DNA from: Desulfocapsa sp.
GTDB taxonomy: Bacteria > Desulfobacterota > Desulfobulbia > Desulfobulbales > Desulfocapsaceae
Assembly (NCBI GenBank): GCA_013426795.1
Contig: JACDZF010000013.1
Location: 1-32,219, forward strand
Direction of reading: 5' to 3'
DNA: 32,219 nucleotides
Made by a program: the position numbers and the translations under genes. The notes beneath the pieces were generated by a model that did no database searches, was not told the DNA's origin, and was given only the letters and a program-made list of their open reading frames with translations. Positions 24,034-32,219 of this stretch are shown here, one piece after another (within the stretch, counting starts at the first letter, position 1; every line of letters starts with the position of its first letter).

Positions 24034-24185
24034 GGAAGATTGCTGGCAAATTTGCACAGAAAAGTTCACTGAAATAAAGAGTTGCAATATATCGTTAACA
24101 CCCTTGATGATATATTTTTCCGATGGGAATGGTGGAAAGATTCCATTCCAGACATTCCCTCAACATCCATTGTGATACCAAGCCC

Positions 24186-25784
24186 ATGTCCAGACAAGTA
24201 GAAATCTATGATACCACCCTGCGTGACGGAACCCAGGCCGAGAACTTCAACCTGTCGGTCAACGACAAGGTTCGGATCAGCCGTCAGCTCGATGAGATGG
24301 GTATCGATTTCATTGAAGGCGGATGGCCTGGCTCCAACCCCCAGGCCGTGGAATTTTTTAAGACCATGCAGGGGCAGACCCTGAATCATGCCCGGTTGTC
24401 GGCCTTCGGCTCCACCCGGATGTTTGCCAATGCCGCTGACAAAGACGCCAACCTTCAAGCCTTGATCGACGCCAAAACTCCGGTTATCACCATCTTTGGG
24501 AAATCCTGGGATATCCATGTCTATGATGCCCTGCGCATCGAGCTTGCCGACAATCTGCTCATCATCGAGGAGTCATTGCGCTATCTTCGGCCCCATGCGG
24601 CCCGGCTTTTCTATGATGCGGAACATTTTTTCGACGGCTTCAAAAAAAATTCGGAATACGCCCTCGCAACCCTTGGCAAGGCCATGGACGGTGGTGCCGA
24701 CTGCCTGATTCTGTGTGATACCAACGGCGGCATGCTGCCCCATGAGGTGCAGCCCATCATTGAACGGGTTCAGTTTTTTGTGCAGGAGCGGGGTTCCTCG
24801 GTCAATCTTGGCATCCATGCCCACAACGATTCGGAAACGGCGGTGGCCAACTCGCTTCTGGCCATCAGCCTTGGGGTTCGTCAGGTTCAGGGAACCATTA
24901 ACGGATATGGCGAGCGCTGTGGAAATGGCAATCTGACCTCCATCATTCCCGCCCTCGCCCTGAAGATGGACTGCGACTGCGAGGCAATTCGAAGGGTCGG
25001 CAAACTCACCGAGACCTCTCGGCTGGTGGATGAGCTTGCCAATCTGCCCTCCAATAAGTATCAGCCCTATGTGGGCCGCTCCGCCTTTGCCCATAAGGGC
25101 GGTGTCCATGTTTCTGCAGTGAAGCGGAACCCCCTTACCTATGAGCATATTGAGCCGGAGAAGGTGGGCAATATCCGCCGTATCCTCATCTCTGACCAGT
25201 CAGGAAAAAGCAATGTGCTGTTCAAGGCCCGAAAATTTGGCATCAATCTGGAAGATGACAGCCCGATCATTGCCTCCATCGTCAAGGAATTAAAGGAACT
25301 GGAGAATCAGGGCTTCCAGTATGAAGGGGCTGAGGCCTCTTTTGAACTCCTTATGCGTCGGGCTTTGGGAACCCAGAGAAACTACTTCCAACTGAAAGGA
25401 TTTCGAGCCTTCAACAGTAAACGTTCCATGGATCAACCTTCCGAGACCGAGGCCACCATCCGCCTTGAGGTCGGTGGCGAAGAGGTTCACACCGTCGCCA
25501 TGGGCAATGGCCCGGTCAACGCCCTGGATGGCGCATTGCGCAAGGCCTTGATCCATTTTTACCCGAATTTGCAAGAGGTGGAGTTGATCGACTACAAGGT
25601 GCGGGTCCTTTCCGGCGAACATGGCACCGGCGCCAAGGTCCGGGTGTTGATCGAATCGCGCGATCAGCTTGAACAGTGGGGGACGGTGGGGGTTTCCCTG
25701 AATATTATTGAGGCATCGTGGCAGGCCCTTGTTGATTCCATGAATTACAAACTGATGCGAGATGAACAACGACAAAAACTGTAA
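24186..25784 (+). CDS. cimA: Citramalate synthase
   Basis: A 532-residue enzyme that condenses pyruvate and acetyl-CoA to (R)-citramalate, the start of the threonine-independent route to isoleucine. The catalytic start is VEIYDTTLRDGTQAENFNLS, followed by DFIEGGWPGSNPQAVEFF, the CimA-type substrate loop, then NLGIHAHNDSETAVANSLLA (metal-binding His-x-His) and GTINGYGERCGNGNL. The C-terminal LeuA-type dimer domain (about residues 395-530) is present. ATG 24186 fits the family start, although it has no strong ribosome binding site; the frame stays open to 24123. It follows aspartate kinase, giving a small amino-acid biosynthesis cluster. Confidence 0.92.
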   Translation: MSRQVEIYDTTLRDGTQAENFNLSVNDKVRISRQLDEMGIDFIEGGWPGSNPQAVEFFKTMQGQTLNHARLSAFGSTRMFANAADKDANLQALIDAKTPVITIFGKSWDIHVYDALRIELADNLLIIEESLRYLRPHAARLFYDAEHFFDGFKKNSEYALATLGKAMDGGADCLILCDTNGGMLPHEVQPIIERVQFFVQERGSSVNLGIHAHNDSETAVANSLLAISLGVRQVQGTINGYGERCGNGNLTSIIPALALKMDCDCEAIRRVGKLTETSRLVDELANLPSNKYQPYVGRSAFAHKGGVHVSAVKRNPLTYEHIEPEKVGNIRRILISDQSGKSNVLFKARKFGINLEDDSPIIASIVKELKELENQGFQYEGAEASFELLMRRALGTQRNYFQLKGFRAFNSKRSMDQPSETEATIRLEVGGEEVHTVAMGNGPVNALDGALRKALIHFYPNLQEVELIDYKVRVLSGEHGTGAKVRVLIESRDQLEQWGTVGVSLNIIEASWQALVDSMNYKLMRDEQRQKL

Positions 25785-26256
25785 CAGTTCTCCCCTGCAT
25801 CCAACCCAAACCAACAATGTCCCTGAATATACTCCCGATGCCCGGGTTGAGGTGCTCCTCTTCCTGGGCATTATTTTTTGGTGCTGGCTGCTGATGCTGA
25901 CGTACTCACAACAGCGCCCATCACATTCTCAAACCCCCCCGGCATTATTCTGGAATGGAGACAAGCTTCGGGCATTTCCAGGACAACAGATCGTTGGGGG
26001 AGCCGATGACAGTCTCCAGACCCTTCCGGCGGCCATTACACCGTTCTATTATCAACCCATCCCGGTTAATTTTGCCAGTGCAGAACTGCTCACCACCATT
26101 TCAGGAATTGGCCCGGAGCTGGCCGACCGAATCATCACGACGCGGAACACCAGGGGGTATTTTTCAAAACCAGAGGACCTGCTTGGGGTTTCCGGGATTG
26201 GGCCATCCCGGATGAACCAGTTTGCCCCCCAGCTTTCTTTTACCCTGAACCCATAA
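25762..26256 (+). CDS. Membrane-anchored helix-hairpin-helix protein (ComEA-like)
   Basis: A 164-residue protein. A single membrane segment (VLLFLGIIFWCWLLMLTY, about residues 30-48) follows a short cytoplasmic N-terminus. The C-terminal part has a helix-hairpin-helix pair: LTTISGIGPELADRIITTR, then YFSKPEDLLGVSGIGPSRM, as in ComEA. It could bind double-stranded DNA at the outer side of the membrane for uptake or repair, but other competence genes are not in the window. The ATG lies 23 bases inside the cimA gene, so translation is coupled. Confidence 0.75.
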   Translation: MNNDKNCNSSPLHPTQTNNVPEYTPDARVEVLLFLGIIFWCWLLMLTYSQQRPSHSQTPPALFWNGDKLRAFPGQQIVGGADDSLQTLPAAITPFYYQPIPVNFASAELLTTISGIGPELADRIITTRNTRGYFSKPEDLLGVSGIGPSRMNQFAPQLSFTLNP

Positions 26257-26258
26257 GT

Positions 26259-27191
26259 ATGCGGCCAACCATAGACAAGCCGGTTCTGGCCCTGGTTGGG
26301 CCCACTGCCATCGGCAAGACGGCTTTGTCCTTACTCCTTGCTGAGCGATTCAACGGTGAAATTATCAGTGTCGATTCCATGCAGGTTTATCGCTTCATGG
26401 ATATCGGAACTGCCAAGGTCAGCCTTGAAGATCAAGCAAGGATTCCGCACCATCTCATTGATGTGGTGGACCCGGACGCGGAATATGATGCCGCACGGTT
26501 CGTCCGTGACGCTCGTTGCGCCATCGACGACATTCATCGCCGGGGCAGGCTTCCGTTGCTCACCGGCGGAACAGGCCTCTATCTGCGTTCACTGATAGAT
26601 GGTCTTTTTTCAAAAATAGGGCAATTTCCCGAAATCAGGGAAAGCTTACACCAACGTTTAACCGCTGAAGGTGCTCACAGTTTACATGAAGAATTGATTG
26701 CTATTGACCGTAGTTCGGCATTAAGAATTAGTGAAAACGACACCCACAGAGTCATCCGTGCCCTGGAAATCTACCAGGGCACCGGGAAACCCTGGTCGAA
26801 ACACATTGCAGACCATCAACTGCAAAAAAAATCCCGTTTTTCCAATTTATTGCAGATTGGCCTGAGCTGTGATCGTAAGGTTCTTTATCGCCGGATTGAC
26901 CTGCGAACCAGATTGATGCTGCAAGGTGGCCTTGAGCGGGAGGTACGAGACCTGCTTGCTCGGGGATATGGGCCTGGCTTAAAGTCCATGCAGTCCATCG
27001 GATACCGGCATATGAACAACTTTATCAGCAAGGTCTGGAGTATGGCGGACATGGAACGGATCCTTGCCCGTGACACAAGGCATTATGCCAAGCGACAATA
27101 TACCTGGTTTAATGGAATTACCGATATGCACTGGGTTGATGTCAGGGATCAAGCTTTCATTCTCAATAAAATTGAGCAATGGCTCAGATAA
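26259..27191 (+). CDS. miaA: tRNA dimethylallyltransferase
   Basis: A 310-residue enzyme that transfers a dimethylallyl group to A37 of tRNAs reading UNN codons. The P-loop is GPTAIGKT at residues 14-21, SVDSMQVYRFMDIGTAK is the substrate segment, HHLIDVVDPDAEYDAARF follows, and LLTGGTGLYLRSLIDG is diagnostic. The C-terminal part has QSIGYRHM and TRHYAKRQYTWF. It starts two bases after the stop of the helix-hairpin-helix gene, so it belongs to the same transcript. Its length is normal. Confidence 0.95.
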   Translation: MRPTIDKPVLALVGPTAIGKTALSLLLAERFNGEIISVDSMQVYRFMDIGTAKVSLEDQARIPHHLIDVVDPDAEYDAARFVRDARCAIDDIHRRGRLPLLTGGTGLYLRSLIDGLFSKIGQFPEIRESLHQRLTAEGAHSLHEELIAIDRSSALRISENDTHRVIRALEIYQGTGKPWSKHIADHQLQKKSRFSNLLQIGLSCDRKVLYRRIDLRTRLMLQGGLEREVRDLLARGYGPGLKSMQSIGYRHMNNFISKVWSMADMERILARDTRHYAKRQYTWFNGITDMHWVDVRDQAFILNKIEQWLR

Positions 27192-27238
27192 CTGAGTCAT
27201 AAAAACACAGAAGTTCAGCATGTAAACATAAAGACATA

Positions 27239-29059
27239 ATGTTAATTGTAGACAATAAGAGTGCAAATGATACTGAGAAGTGGAGGGTGTTGCCGCTCAT
27301 TGAACCAAGCCTTGAATTACAGCAGGTGGCTAAAGAAAAAAAATTGCATGCCATCATTGTCAAGCTTCTAGCTCAACGTGGTTATCAGAAACAAAAAGAT
27401 ATCGAGGATTTCCTCGAGCCAAAGCTGTCCAATCTCCCAAATCCATTGGACATGAGCGGGATGCTGGAGGCGGTAGCGATTGTATCGCGCGCTGTGATTG
27501 AGAAAATCCCCATCCTGATATGGGGCGACTATGATGTGGATGGAACCACGGGTACAGCACTGCTTGTTTCGTTCTTTGGAGCCCTTGGTATTGAGGCTCA
27601 TTATATTGTCCCAAACCGCGTAACCCATGGGTACGGACTGCATACAGAGCTGTTGAGATCTTCACCAACTACGGAAAGAGTCGGGAAAAAAATACTGATA
27701 ACCGTTGATTGCGGAATGTCGGCCCATGAGGAAATACTCGCTGCTCAGGAAATGGGCTACCAGGTCATTGTGACAGATCACCACGAACCTCCCCATGTCC
27801 CGTGCCCGGCGGATGCCATACTGAACCCCAAGCAAAGATCCTGCATGTTTCCTTCCGATGAGCTGGCTGGTGTAGGCGTTGCATTTTATCTGGCCTGTGG
27901 AATTCGTCAATCATTACGGGATGTTGGGTTTTTTAGAGACAAAAGTGCAGAGCCTGACGTCCGCGACCTCCTTGACCTGGTAGCCCTGGGGACCATTGCT
28001 GACATGGTTCCACTGGGACGCGTAAACAGGATATTGGTTAAAGAGGGCATACGAAGGATTGAACAACCTTCCAGACCGGGAATAAGGGCAATGCTGGCGC
28101 AATGCGGATTGCTCGATGATCAAAAAAATAAAGCCAACGTCAGAACTGAAGATATCGGCTTTCTGCTCGCCCCAATGATTAATGCCGCTGGAAGGCTGGC
28201 CGATGCCGGACTCGCAGTTCAACTGCTGCTGAGTAAGAAATATACTACGGCGGTGGTGCTGGCGCAGAAGCTTTTTGGACTAAATACTTCCAGAAAATCC
28301 ATTGCTCAGGAGGTGTATACGCGAGCCTTGGCTCTGTCTTCCAAGCTTGCTGGATATGGTAATTGTTGCATACTGAGCGGAGATTTTCATCCCGGTGTCA
28401 TCGGGATTGTTGCATCCAGGTTAGTTGAAGCTCTCGGAATACCAGTCATACTTTTTAGCGAAGAGGCAAATGGCGCGGGACAAAAAATACTTAAGGGCTC
28501 TGGACGTTCGGTTCCAGGAATTGATCTGCATGCTGCCATCGAGCAATGCGCCGAATTACTGATCCGTTTTGGTGGACACGCAATGGCTGCCGGTCTCACC
28601 CTGGATAAAAATAAGCTTGAAATCTTCCGCAAAAATATGATTATTGAAATCAATAAACAGATGCATCAACATAATTCTACAAAATTATTATCGATAGACA
28701 TCGAGGCCGAAATTGATGAGCTTGCTTCAATGGACTGTGGAGTTCAGTTCAAACTCCTGGAACCTTTCGGTCCTGGAAATTTAAACCCGGTGTTTTTGGC
28801 TCAAAATACAACCATAAGAGCGGTGAGTACCATGGGAGCTGAAAACGTTCACCTGAAGCTAACACTGGAGAGAAATGGACAAAAGTGGAAAGGGGTCGCC
28901 TTTTATATGGGAGCGCTCAAGAACACTCTCCATCCAGATTCAATTCCTATGATTGTCTATTACCCCATGGCCAATCGCTTTCACAACAAACTGAGCTGGG
29001 AAGCAAAAGTGCTCGAAATTCGGCCACAGCTCAAGAGGGGAGACCAGCCACAGGAATGA
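27239..29059 (+). CDS. recJ: Single-stranded-DNA-specific exonuclease RecJ
   Basis: A 606-residue 5' to 3' single-strand exonuclease of recombination and mismatch repair. DHH-superfamily motifs are DYDVDGTTGTALL (about residues 98-110), ITVDCGMSAHEEI, VTDHHEPPH (motif III) and LDLVALGTIADMVPL. The DHHA1 domain ends with IRFGGHAMAAGLTL. A C-terminal OB-like domain (about 470-600) includes KLLEPFGPGNLNPVF. The start at 27239 lies 47 bp after miaA; the ribosome binding site is weak. The base composition is a little more AT-rich than the genes before it. Confidence 0.95.
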   Translation: MLIVDNKSANDTEKWRVLPLIEPSLELQQVAKEKKLHAIIVKLLAQRGYQKQKDIEDFLEPKLSNLPNPLDMSGMLEAVAIVSRAVIEKIPILIWGDYDVDGTTGTALLVSFFGALGIEAHYIVPNRVTHGYGLHTELLRSSPTTERVGKKILITVDCGMSAHEEILAAQEMGYQVIVTDHHEPPHVPCPADAILNPKQRSCMFPSDELAGVGVAFYLACGIRQSLRDVGFFRDKSAEPDVRDLLDLVALGTIADMVPLGRVNRILVKEGIRRIEQPSRPGIRAMLAQCGLLDDQKNKANVRTEDIGFLLAPMINAAGRLADAGLAVQLLLSKKYTTAVVLAQKLFGLNTSRKSIAQEVYTRALALSSKLAGYGNCCILSGDFHPGVIGIVASRLVEALGIPVILFSEEANGAGQKILKGSGRSVPGIDLHAAIEQCAELLIRFGGHAMAAGLTLDKNKLEIFRKNMIIEINKQMHQHNSTKLLSIDIEAEIDELASMDCGVQFKLLEPFGPGNLNPVFLAQNTTIRAVSTMGAENVHLKLTLERNGQKWKGVAFYMGALKNTLHPDSIPMIVYYPMANRFHNKLSWEAKVLEIRPQLKRGDQPQE

Positions 29060-29346
29060 AGAAAGAACGAGCAACAAGAAGCTTTAATATCGCATTGATA
29101 TTCTGATTTAATCAATTATTAAACATAATATACATTATGCGACTTTATAAGAATATGAACTCCTGTGGCATTTTCAGTGGGTCGTAAGGTTTCCCCTGTA
29201 TCGCTCAAAACTTTTATATTTTCTCCTTTTATGGTATTAATATAACCCTTTTTCCAACTGCGAATCCGCTCAGCCTTACACTGCGGTTTCTTTTTGGTCT
29301 TTTAATATGTAACAGCTCTTTGTTCCTTATTTCATTGGAGCCCGCC
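29060..29346. other. AT-rich intergenic region before purB
   Basis: No gene is supported in these 287 bases. The stretch around 29090-29150 is very AT-rich (TTAAACATAATATACATTAT) and may hold the purB promoter, but no box pair with good spacing stands out. Several -10-like TAATAT sequences occur. Confidence 0.4.
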
Positions 29347-30792
29347 ATGAATCACGAAATTTATCAGGAACCACTTGTCAGTCGCTATACCAGTCGTGAC
29401 ATGCAGGAACTTTTTTCTGAAAAAACCAAGTTTACCACATGGCGTAAATGCTGGGTTGCCTTGGCTGAGGCTCAATATGAACTTGGGCTCACCGATATTA
29501 TCAAGCCGGAAATGCTTGACCAGATGCGGGCCAATATTGAAAACATCGACTACGATCTCGCATCTTCCAAGGAAAAAGAAATCCGGCATGATGTTATGGC
29601 GCATGTCTTTGAATTTGGCACAAAATGCCCATTAGCCGAAGGTATTATTCACCTTGGGGCTACCTCCCAGTTTGTCGTCTGTAATACCGACCTGATTGTT
29701 CAGAAAAAGGCCTTCAGCCTTATCAGAAGCGCCCTGCTTCAAACTATCCGGAATCTTGCTGATTTCTCAATAAAATACAAAGACTTACCGACACTTGGCT
29801 TTACCCACTATCAACCTGCCCAGCCAACCACCGTGGGCAAGCGAAATACATTGTATATTCAAGATCTTGTCATGGATTTAGAATATATAGAGTCATTTTT
29901 GGCTCAACTCAAGGCCAGAGGAGCCAAAGGAACGGTGGGCACCCAGGCTAGCTTTATCGAACTTTTCAAGGGAGATAATCAGAAGGTACGGGATCTTGAT
30001 CTTTTGGTGGCTCAAAAGCTTGGCTTTCACACTGTGTTTGCGGTGACAGGGCAAACCTACCCTCGAAAACTTGACATGAAACTTGCTGAAACACTCGCTG
30101 GAATAGGAGCTTCAGCGCACAAGTTCGCTGTTGACCTGAGGTTGCTTTCCAATCTTAAAGTTCAAGAAGAACCCTTTGCGAAAAATCAAACCGGATCCTC
30201 AGCCATGGCCTACAAGAGGAACCCCATGCGTTCAGAGCGGATGACCGGTCTTGCCCGGAAACTTATGGGGCTTCCTGCCAACTTTGCTGCCACTTTTGCC
30301 AATCAGTGGTTTGAACGCACGCTGGATGATTCTGCCATACGCCGCATGGATATCCCCCAGGCCTTTCTGCTCACCGATGCTATTTTAAAGCTTTACATTA
30401 ACATCACTTCTCAAATGGTCGTTTTTCCAAAACAGATCGAACGCCACCTCCGTATGGAGCTGCCGTTTATGTCCACTGAAAAAATCCTTATGGAGGCTGT
30501 AAAAAAAGGTGAAAGTCGGCAGGAAATGCATGAACTGATCAAGGAACATTCCCTTGCCGCGGGCAGGGTTGTCAAAGAAGACGGAGGAGACAATGATCTG
30601 TTGCAGAGATTGGGTAACGACCCGCGCATCCCTTTTGCCGAAGATGAGCTTCAAGCTCTGATTGGCGATTACACCCAGTTTACCGGCCGCGCATCCGCCC
30701 AGACAAGCGAATATATTCAAGAGGTTATTGCCCCCCTGCTCGCTTCCCACAAAGATCAGATGGGCGCAATTGACGCATCTCTCTCTGTTTGA
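29347..30792 (+). CDS. purB: Adenylosuccinate lyase
   Basis: A 481-residue lyase of purine synthesis that splits SAICAR and adenylosuccinate to release fumarate. The fumarase/aspartase superfamily signature GSSAMAYKRNPMRSERM lies near residues 285-300; HLGATSQFVVCNTDL and LGFTHYQPAQPTTVGKR carry the active-site His and Thr regions. Catalytic-loop, tetramer and C-terminal helical regions are present and the length is normal. ATG 29347 has GGAG at -9; an upstream in-frame TTG at 29320 has weaker support. The DUF4911-like gene lies directly downstream. Confidence 0.94.
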   Translation: MNHEIYQEPLVSRYTSRDMQELFSEKTKFTTWRKCWVALAEAQYELGLTDIIKPEMLDQMRANIENIDYDLASSKEKEIRHDVMAHVFEFGTKCPLAEGIIHLGATSQFVVCNTDLIVQKKAFSLIRSALLQTIRNLADFSIKYKDLPTLGFTHYQPAQPTTVGKRNTLYIQDLVMDLEYIESFLAQLKARGAKGTVGTQASFIELFKGDNQKVRDLDLLVAQKLGFHTVFAVTGQTYPRKLDMKLAETLAGIGASAHKFAVDLRLLSNLKVQEEPFAKNQTGSSAMAYKRNPMRSERMTGLARKLMGLPANFAATFANQWFERTLDDSAIRRMDIPQAFLLTDAILKLYINITSQMVVFPKQIERHLRMELPFMSTEKILMEAVKKGESRQEMHELIKEHSLAAGRVVKEDGGDNDLLQRLGNDPRIPFAEDELQALIGDYTQFTGRASAQTSEYIQEVIAPLLASHKDQMGAIDASLSV

Positions 30793-30803
30793 TCAGGTTT
30801 AGG

Positions 30804-31028
30804 ATGAAAGAGAAGGCGCGTTGTTTCCAGGAGCTTTATCTCACCATTGCACCCTCCAGATTTCATTTTCTCAAGTTCATCCTCGAGGGATATGATGGGT
30901 TGACCATGCTGTCCAGTGTTGATGGAAAGCATGGTATTGTCTGCCTGCGCTATCCGGTGGATTCTGAAGGGATACTCTTTAGCCTGCTTTCAATTTTATC
31001 TGCTAAAATAAGCAGATACTCATATTAA
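30804..31028 (+). CDS. DUF4911-like small protein
   Basis: A 74-residue protein. The segment YLTIAPSRFHFLKFILEGYDGLTMLSSVDGKHGIVCLRYP resembles DUF4911, a small family found mostly in deltaproteobacteria that has an ACT-like or RRM-like beta-alpha-beta pattern. No function is known to me. The ATG follows AGG and lies 11 bases after the purB stop, so it is probably cotranscribed with purB. A TTG at 30789 would overlap the purB end and is less likely. Confidence 0.72.
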   Translation: MKEKARCFQELYLTIAPSRFHFLKFILEGYDGLTMLSSVDGKHGIVCLRYPVDSEGILFSLLSILSAKISRYSY

Positions 31029-31132
31029 CTCATTCTAATTCCAGAAATTGTGTTGTTGACCGATTAAGAATTCCTGCCACGGCGCTCAAAAGTGACGTTT
31101 CCCTGAGTCCTGAAACATTCATTTGGAGACTG

Positions 31133-31990
31133 TTAGTGCCTGCAGATCGGCCGTTCTTCCAAACAATGCTGCCAGTTTTCTCTCCACCCCGTTCCATGAT
31201 CGGCTCCTGATACAACCGTCATTCCCAGGCATCTGGCATCCTGAAAAGCGCTGCGATATGATTGATACACCCCCACCGGGACGATTCGATCATCTTCGCC
31301 AAAAAAATGTTGCTGGGGAATAGAAGCCAGATGGTCAGTAAAATCAGGGGGATTGAGGGAGCCCGCAAGCGGCGTCAGGTGATGATATTCGTTGAGCCAT
31401 TTGTGATCCAGGTTGCCGGCTATGGTGCGAATGGAGTGTATATCATCACGGTGAGCTGCCAGGAGAAGCGCCATTGTCCCTCCTCCAGAATATCCAACCA
31501 GCTCCAATGATTGATATTTCCCCGTGGATTTAAGCTGATCCATGGCATCATTCATGCTCTTTATCACTTCCGGAGAAAAACGACGTTCAGACCAGTACTC
31601 CTTCGCACAGACTTCAGTTTGCACATATTGACATGGTCGTGCCAGATATGCTTTATCAGCCATACCATCCACTTTCATCAGCACCAGGGCAAGGGGATGA
31701 ACCGGAGTGGGATCTGCTGAGAGCTTGCTGCGAGTTACCCATGCCATTCCGTCCCCTTCTATATAGATTCGTAAAACAGGGCCGGATGATGATTGCGGAG
31801 AAAGAGCGACAAGGGAGAATGGAGGGGCGTGCAGGGTATGCACGACAAGGGATTGCTCACGAGCGACCATTTTCAGGTCTGCGCTGGTGGCAGTGAGGTT
31901 CTGCCTGGCGCATCCAAGGCTCACAAACAAGAACAACGCGAGAAATGTCGGGAGCAAAGTTTCTGCAACAAGAGATATGACCCTGCACAT
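31133..31990 (-). CDS. Putative lipoprotein alpha/beta hydrolase
   Basis: A 285-residue protein. The start at 31990 gives a signal peptide MCRVISLVAETLLPTFLALF ending in a lipobox-like VSLGC (lipidated Cys at residue 27). The alpha/beta hydrolase nucleophile elbow is GYSGGG in LELVGYSGGGTMALLLAAH; an acidic residue follows in FGEDDRIVPV and the His is in GADHGTG, so a Ser-Asp-His triad is plausible. LRIYIEGDGMAW is the oxyanion region. It is probably an esterase or lipase-like enzyme facing the periplasm or outer membrane; the substrate is unknown. The frame is open to 32149, but that part reads non-signal sequence. No ribosome binding site is evident at either start. Confidence 0.7.
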   Translation of the reverse strand: MCRVISLVAETLLPTFLALFLFVSLGCARQNLTATSADLKMVAREQSLVVHTLHAPPFSLVALSPQSSSGPVLRIYIEGDGMAWVTRSKLSADPTPVHPLALVLMKVDGMADKAYLARPCQYVQTEVCAKEYWSERRFSPEVIKSMNDAMDQLKSTGKYQSLELVGYSGGGTMALLLAAHRDDIHSIRTIAGNLDHKWLNEYHHLTPLAGSLNPPDFTDHLASIPQQHFFGEDDRIVPVGVYQSYRSAFQDARCLGMTVVSGADHGTGWRENWQHCLEERPICRH

Positions 31991-32142
31991 TTCACGGGCA
32001 CTTGTATCTGATATCAGTGACTTACAGAGAATTTTCTTGGTGTTTTTTTTTGGCAAGAATATAATCTGCGAAAGGCTCGTCTCCCCCTTCATCGGGGTTG
32101 GAGATAAGGGAAACAATCCGCCATGGAGCGATCCCTTCAAAA

Positions 32143-32178
32143 CAGGCAAGGCCCGCTCATCTGAGCGGGCCTTGCCTG
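32143..32178 (-). terminator. Intrinsic terminator of a minus-strand gene beyond the window
   Basis: A 17-bp perfect inverted repeat: CAGGCAAGGCCCGCTCA (32143-32159) pairs with 32162-32178, two-base loop. Read on the minus strand it is followed by TTTTGAAGG, so it would stop a transcript entering from the right. No plus-strand T tract follows. Confidence 0.65.
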
Positions 32179-32219
32179 AAACACAGCACTACGATTACAA
32201 TTACAAAAAGACGAGCTAG

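Noticed and set aside
30998..31017. ATCTGCT/AGCAGAT hairpin as terminator after purB
   Set aside because: It lies inside the DUF4911-like coding region and is not followed by a T tract.

Overview
The window reads as a chromosome segment of an anaerobic deltaproteobacterium (Desulfobacterota, perhaps a Desulfobulbales-type sulfate or sulfur metaboliser). That placement is inference. It rests on in-frame UGA (selenocysteine) use, radical SAM enzymes, a citramalate synthase route to isoleucine, a ThiC-like hydroxybenzimidazole synthase under a cobalamin riboswitch, a DUF4911-type protein and intergenic repeat types familiar from that group. No rRNA, tRNA or CRISPR array was seen.

Layout. 1-339: intergenic repeats. 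340-1686: YjbQ-family protein, a small Cys-containing hypothetical on the minus strand, and a GNAT acetyltransferase. 1739-8419 (all minus strand): a secreted Tyr/Pro-rich protein, a hot-dog thioesterase, then a tripartite MacA / MacB-ATPase / MacB-permease / TolC-like lipoprotein efflux system and an SDR oxidoreductase. 8420-11432 (plus strand): the most interesting part, a selenocysteine-containing RiPP locus. 11433-12144: repeats and a broken IS3-type element. 12144-15024 (minus): an HDOD-GGDEF signalling protein and a lysine-2,3-aminomutase-like radical SAM enzyme. 15106-18480 (plus): a large cyclic-nucleotide-binding/PilZ protein and a tRNA-dihydrouridine synthase. 18579-20672 (minus): uvrC and a BFD-like Fe-S protein. 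20822-22533: cobalamin riboswitch plus bzaF. 22792-31028 (plus): lysC, cimA, a ComEA-like helix-hairpin-helix protein, miaA, recJ, purB and a DUF4911-like protein. 31133-31990 (minus): a lipoprotein hydrolase.

The key system is a 107-codon gene at 8762-9085 that a standard genetic-code ORF search does not find, because it carries two in-frame TGA codons. Each TGA lies in an identical context (AGSG-U-GG-T/S-KD), and each is followed at the expected distance by a perfect small hairpin with a GGU at or beside the loop, that is, a bacterial SECIS element. The gene has a good sigma-70 promoter (TTGACA-N17-TAAGAT), a strong ribosome binding site, a signal-peptide-like N-terminus and a downstream terminator. 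It is followed by a radical SAM/SPASM maturase (9287-10924) and an overlapping zinc-ribbon protein. From memory this matches the selenobiotic / thio(seleno)RiPP SbtA precursor and SbtM maturase families. The chemistry of the product is not visible in the sequence.

A second system worth attention is the ThiC paralogue at 21205-22533. It sits behind a complete cobalamin riboswitch with an intrinsic terminator, so it most likely makes the lower ligand base of cobalamin (BzaF) and not thiamin pyrimidine.
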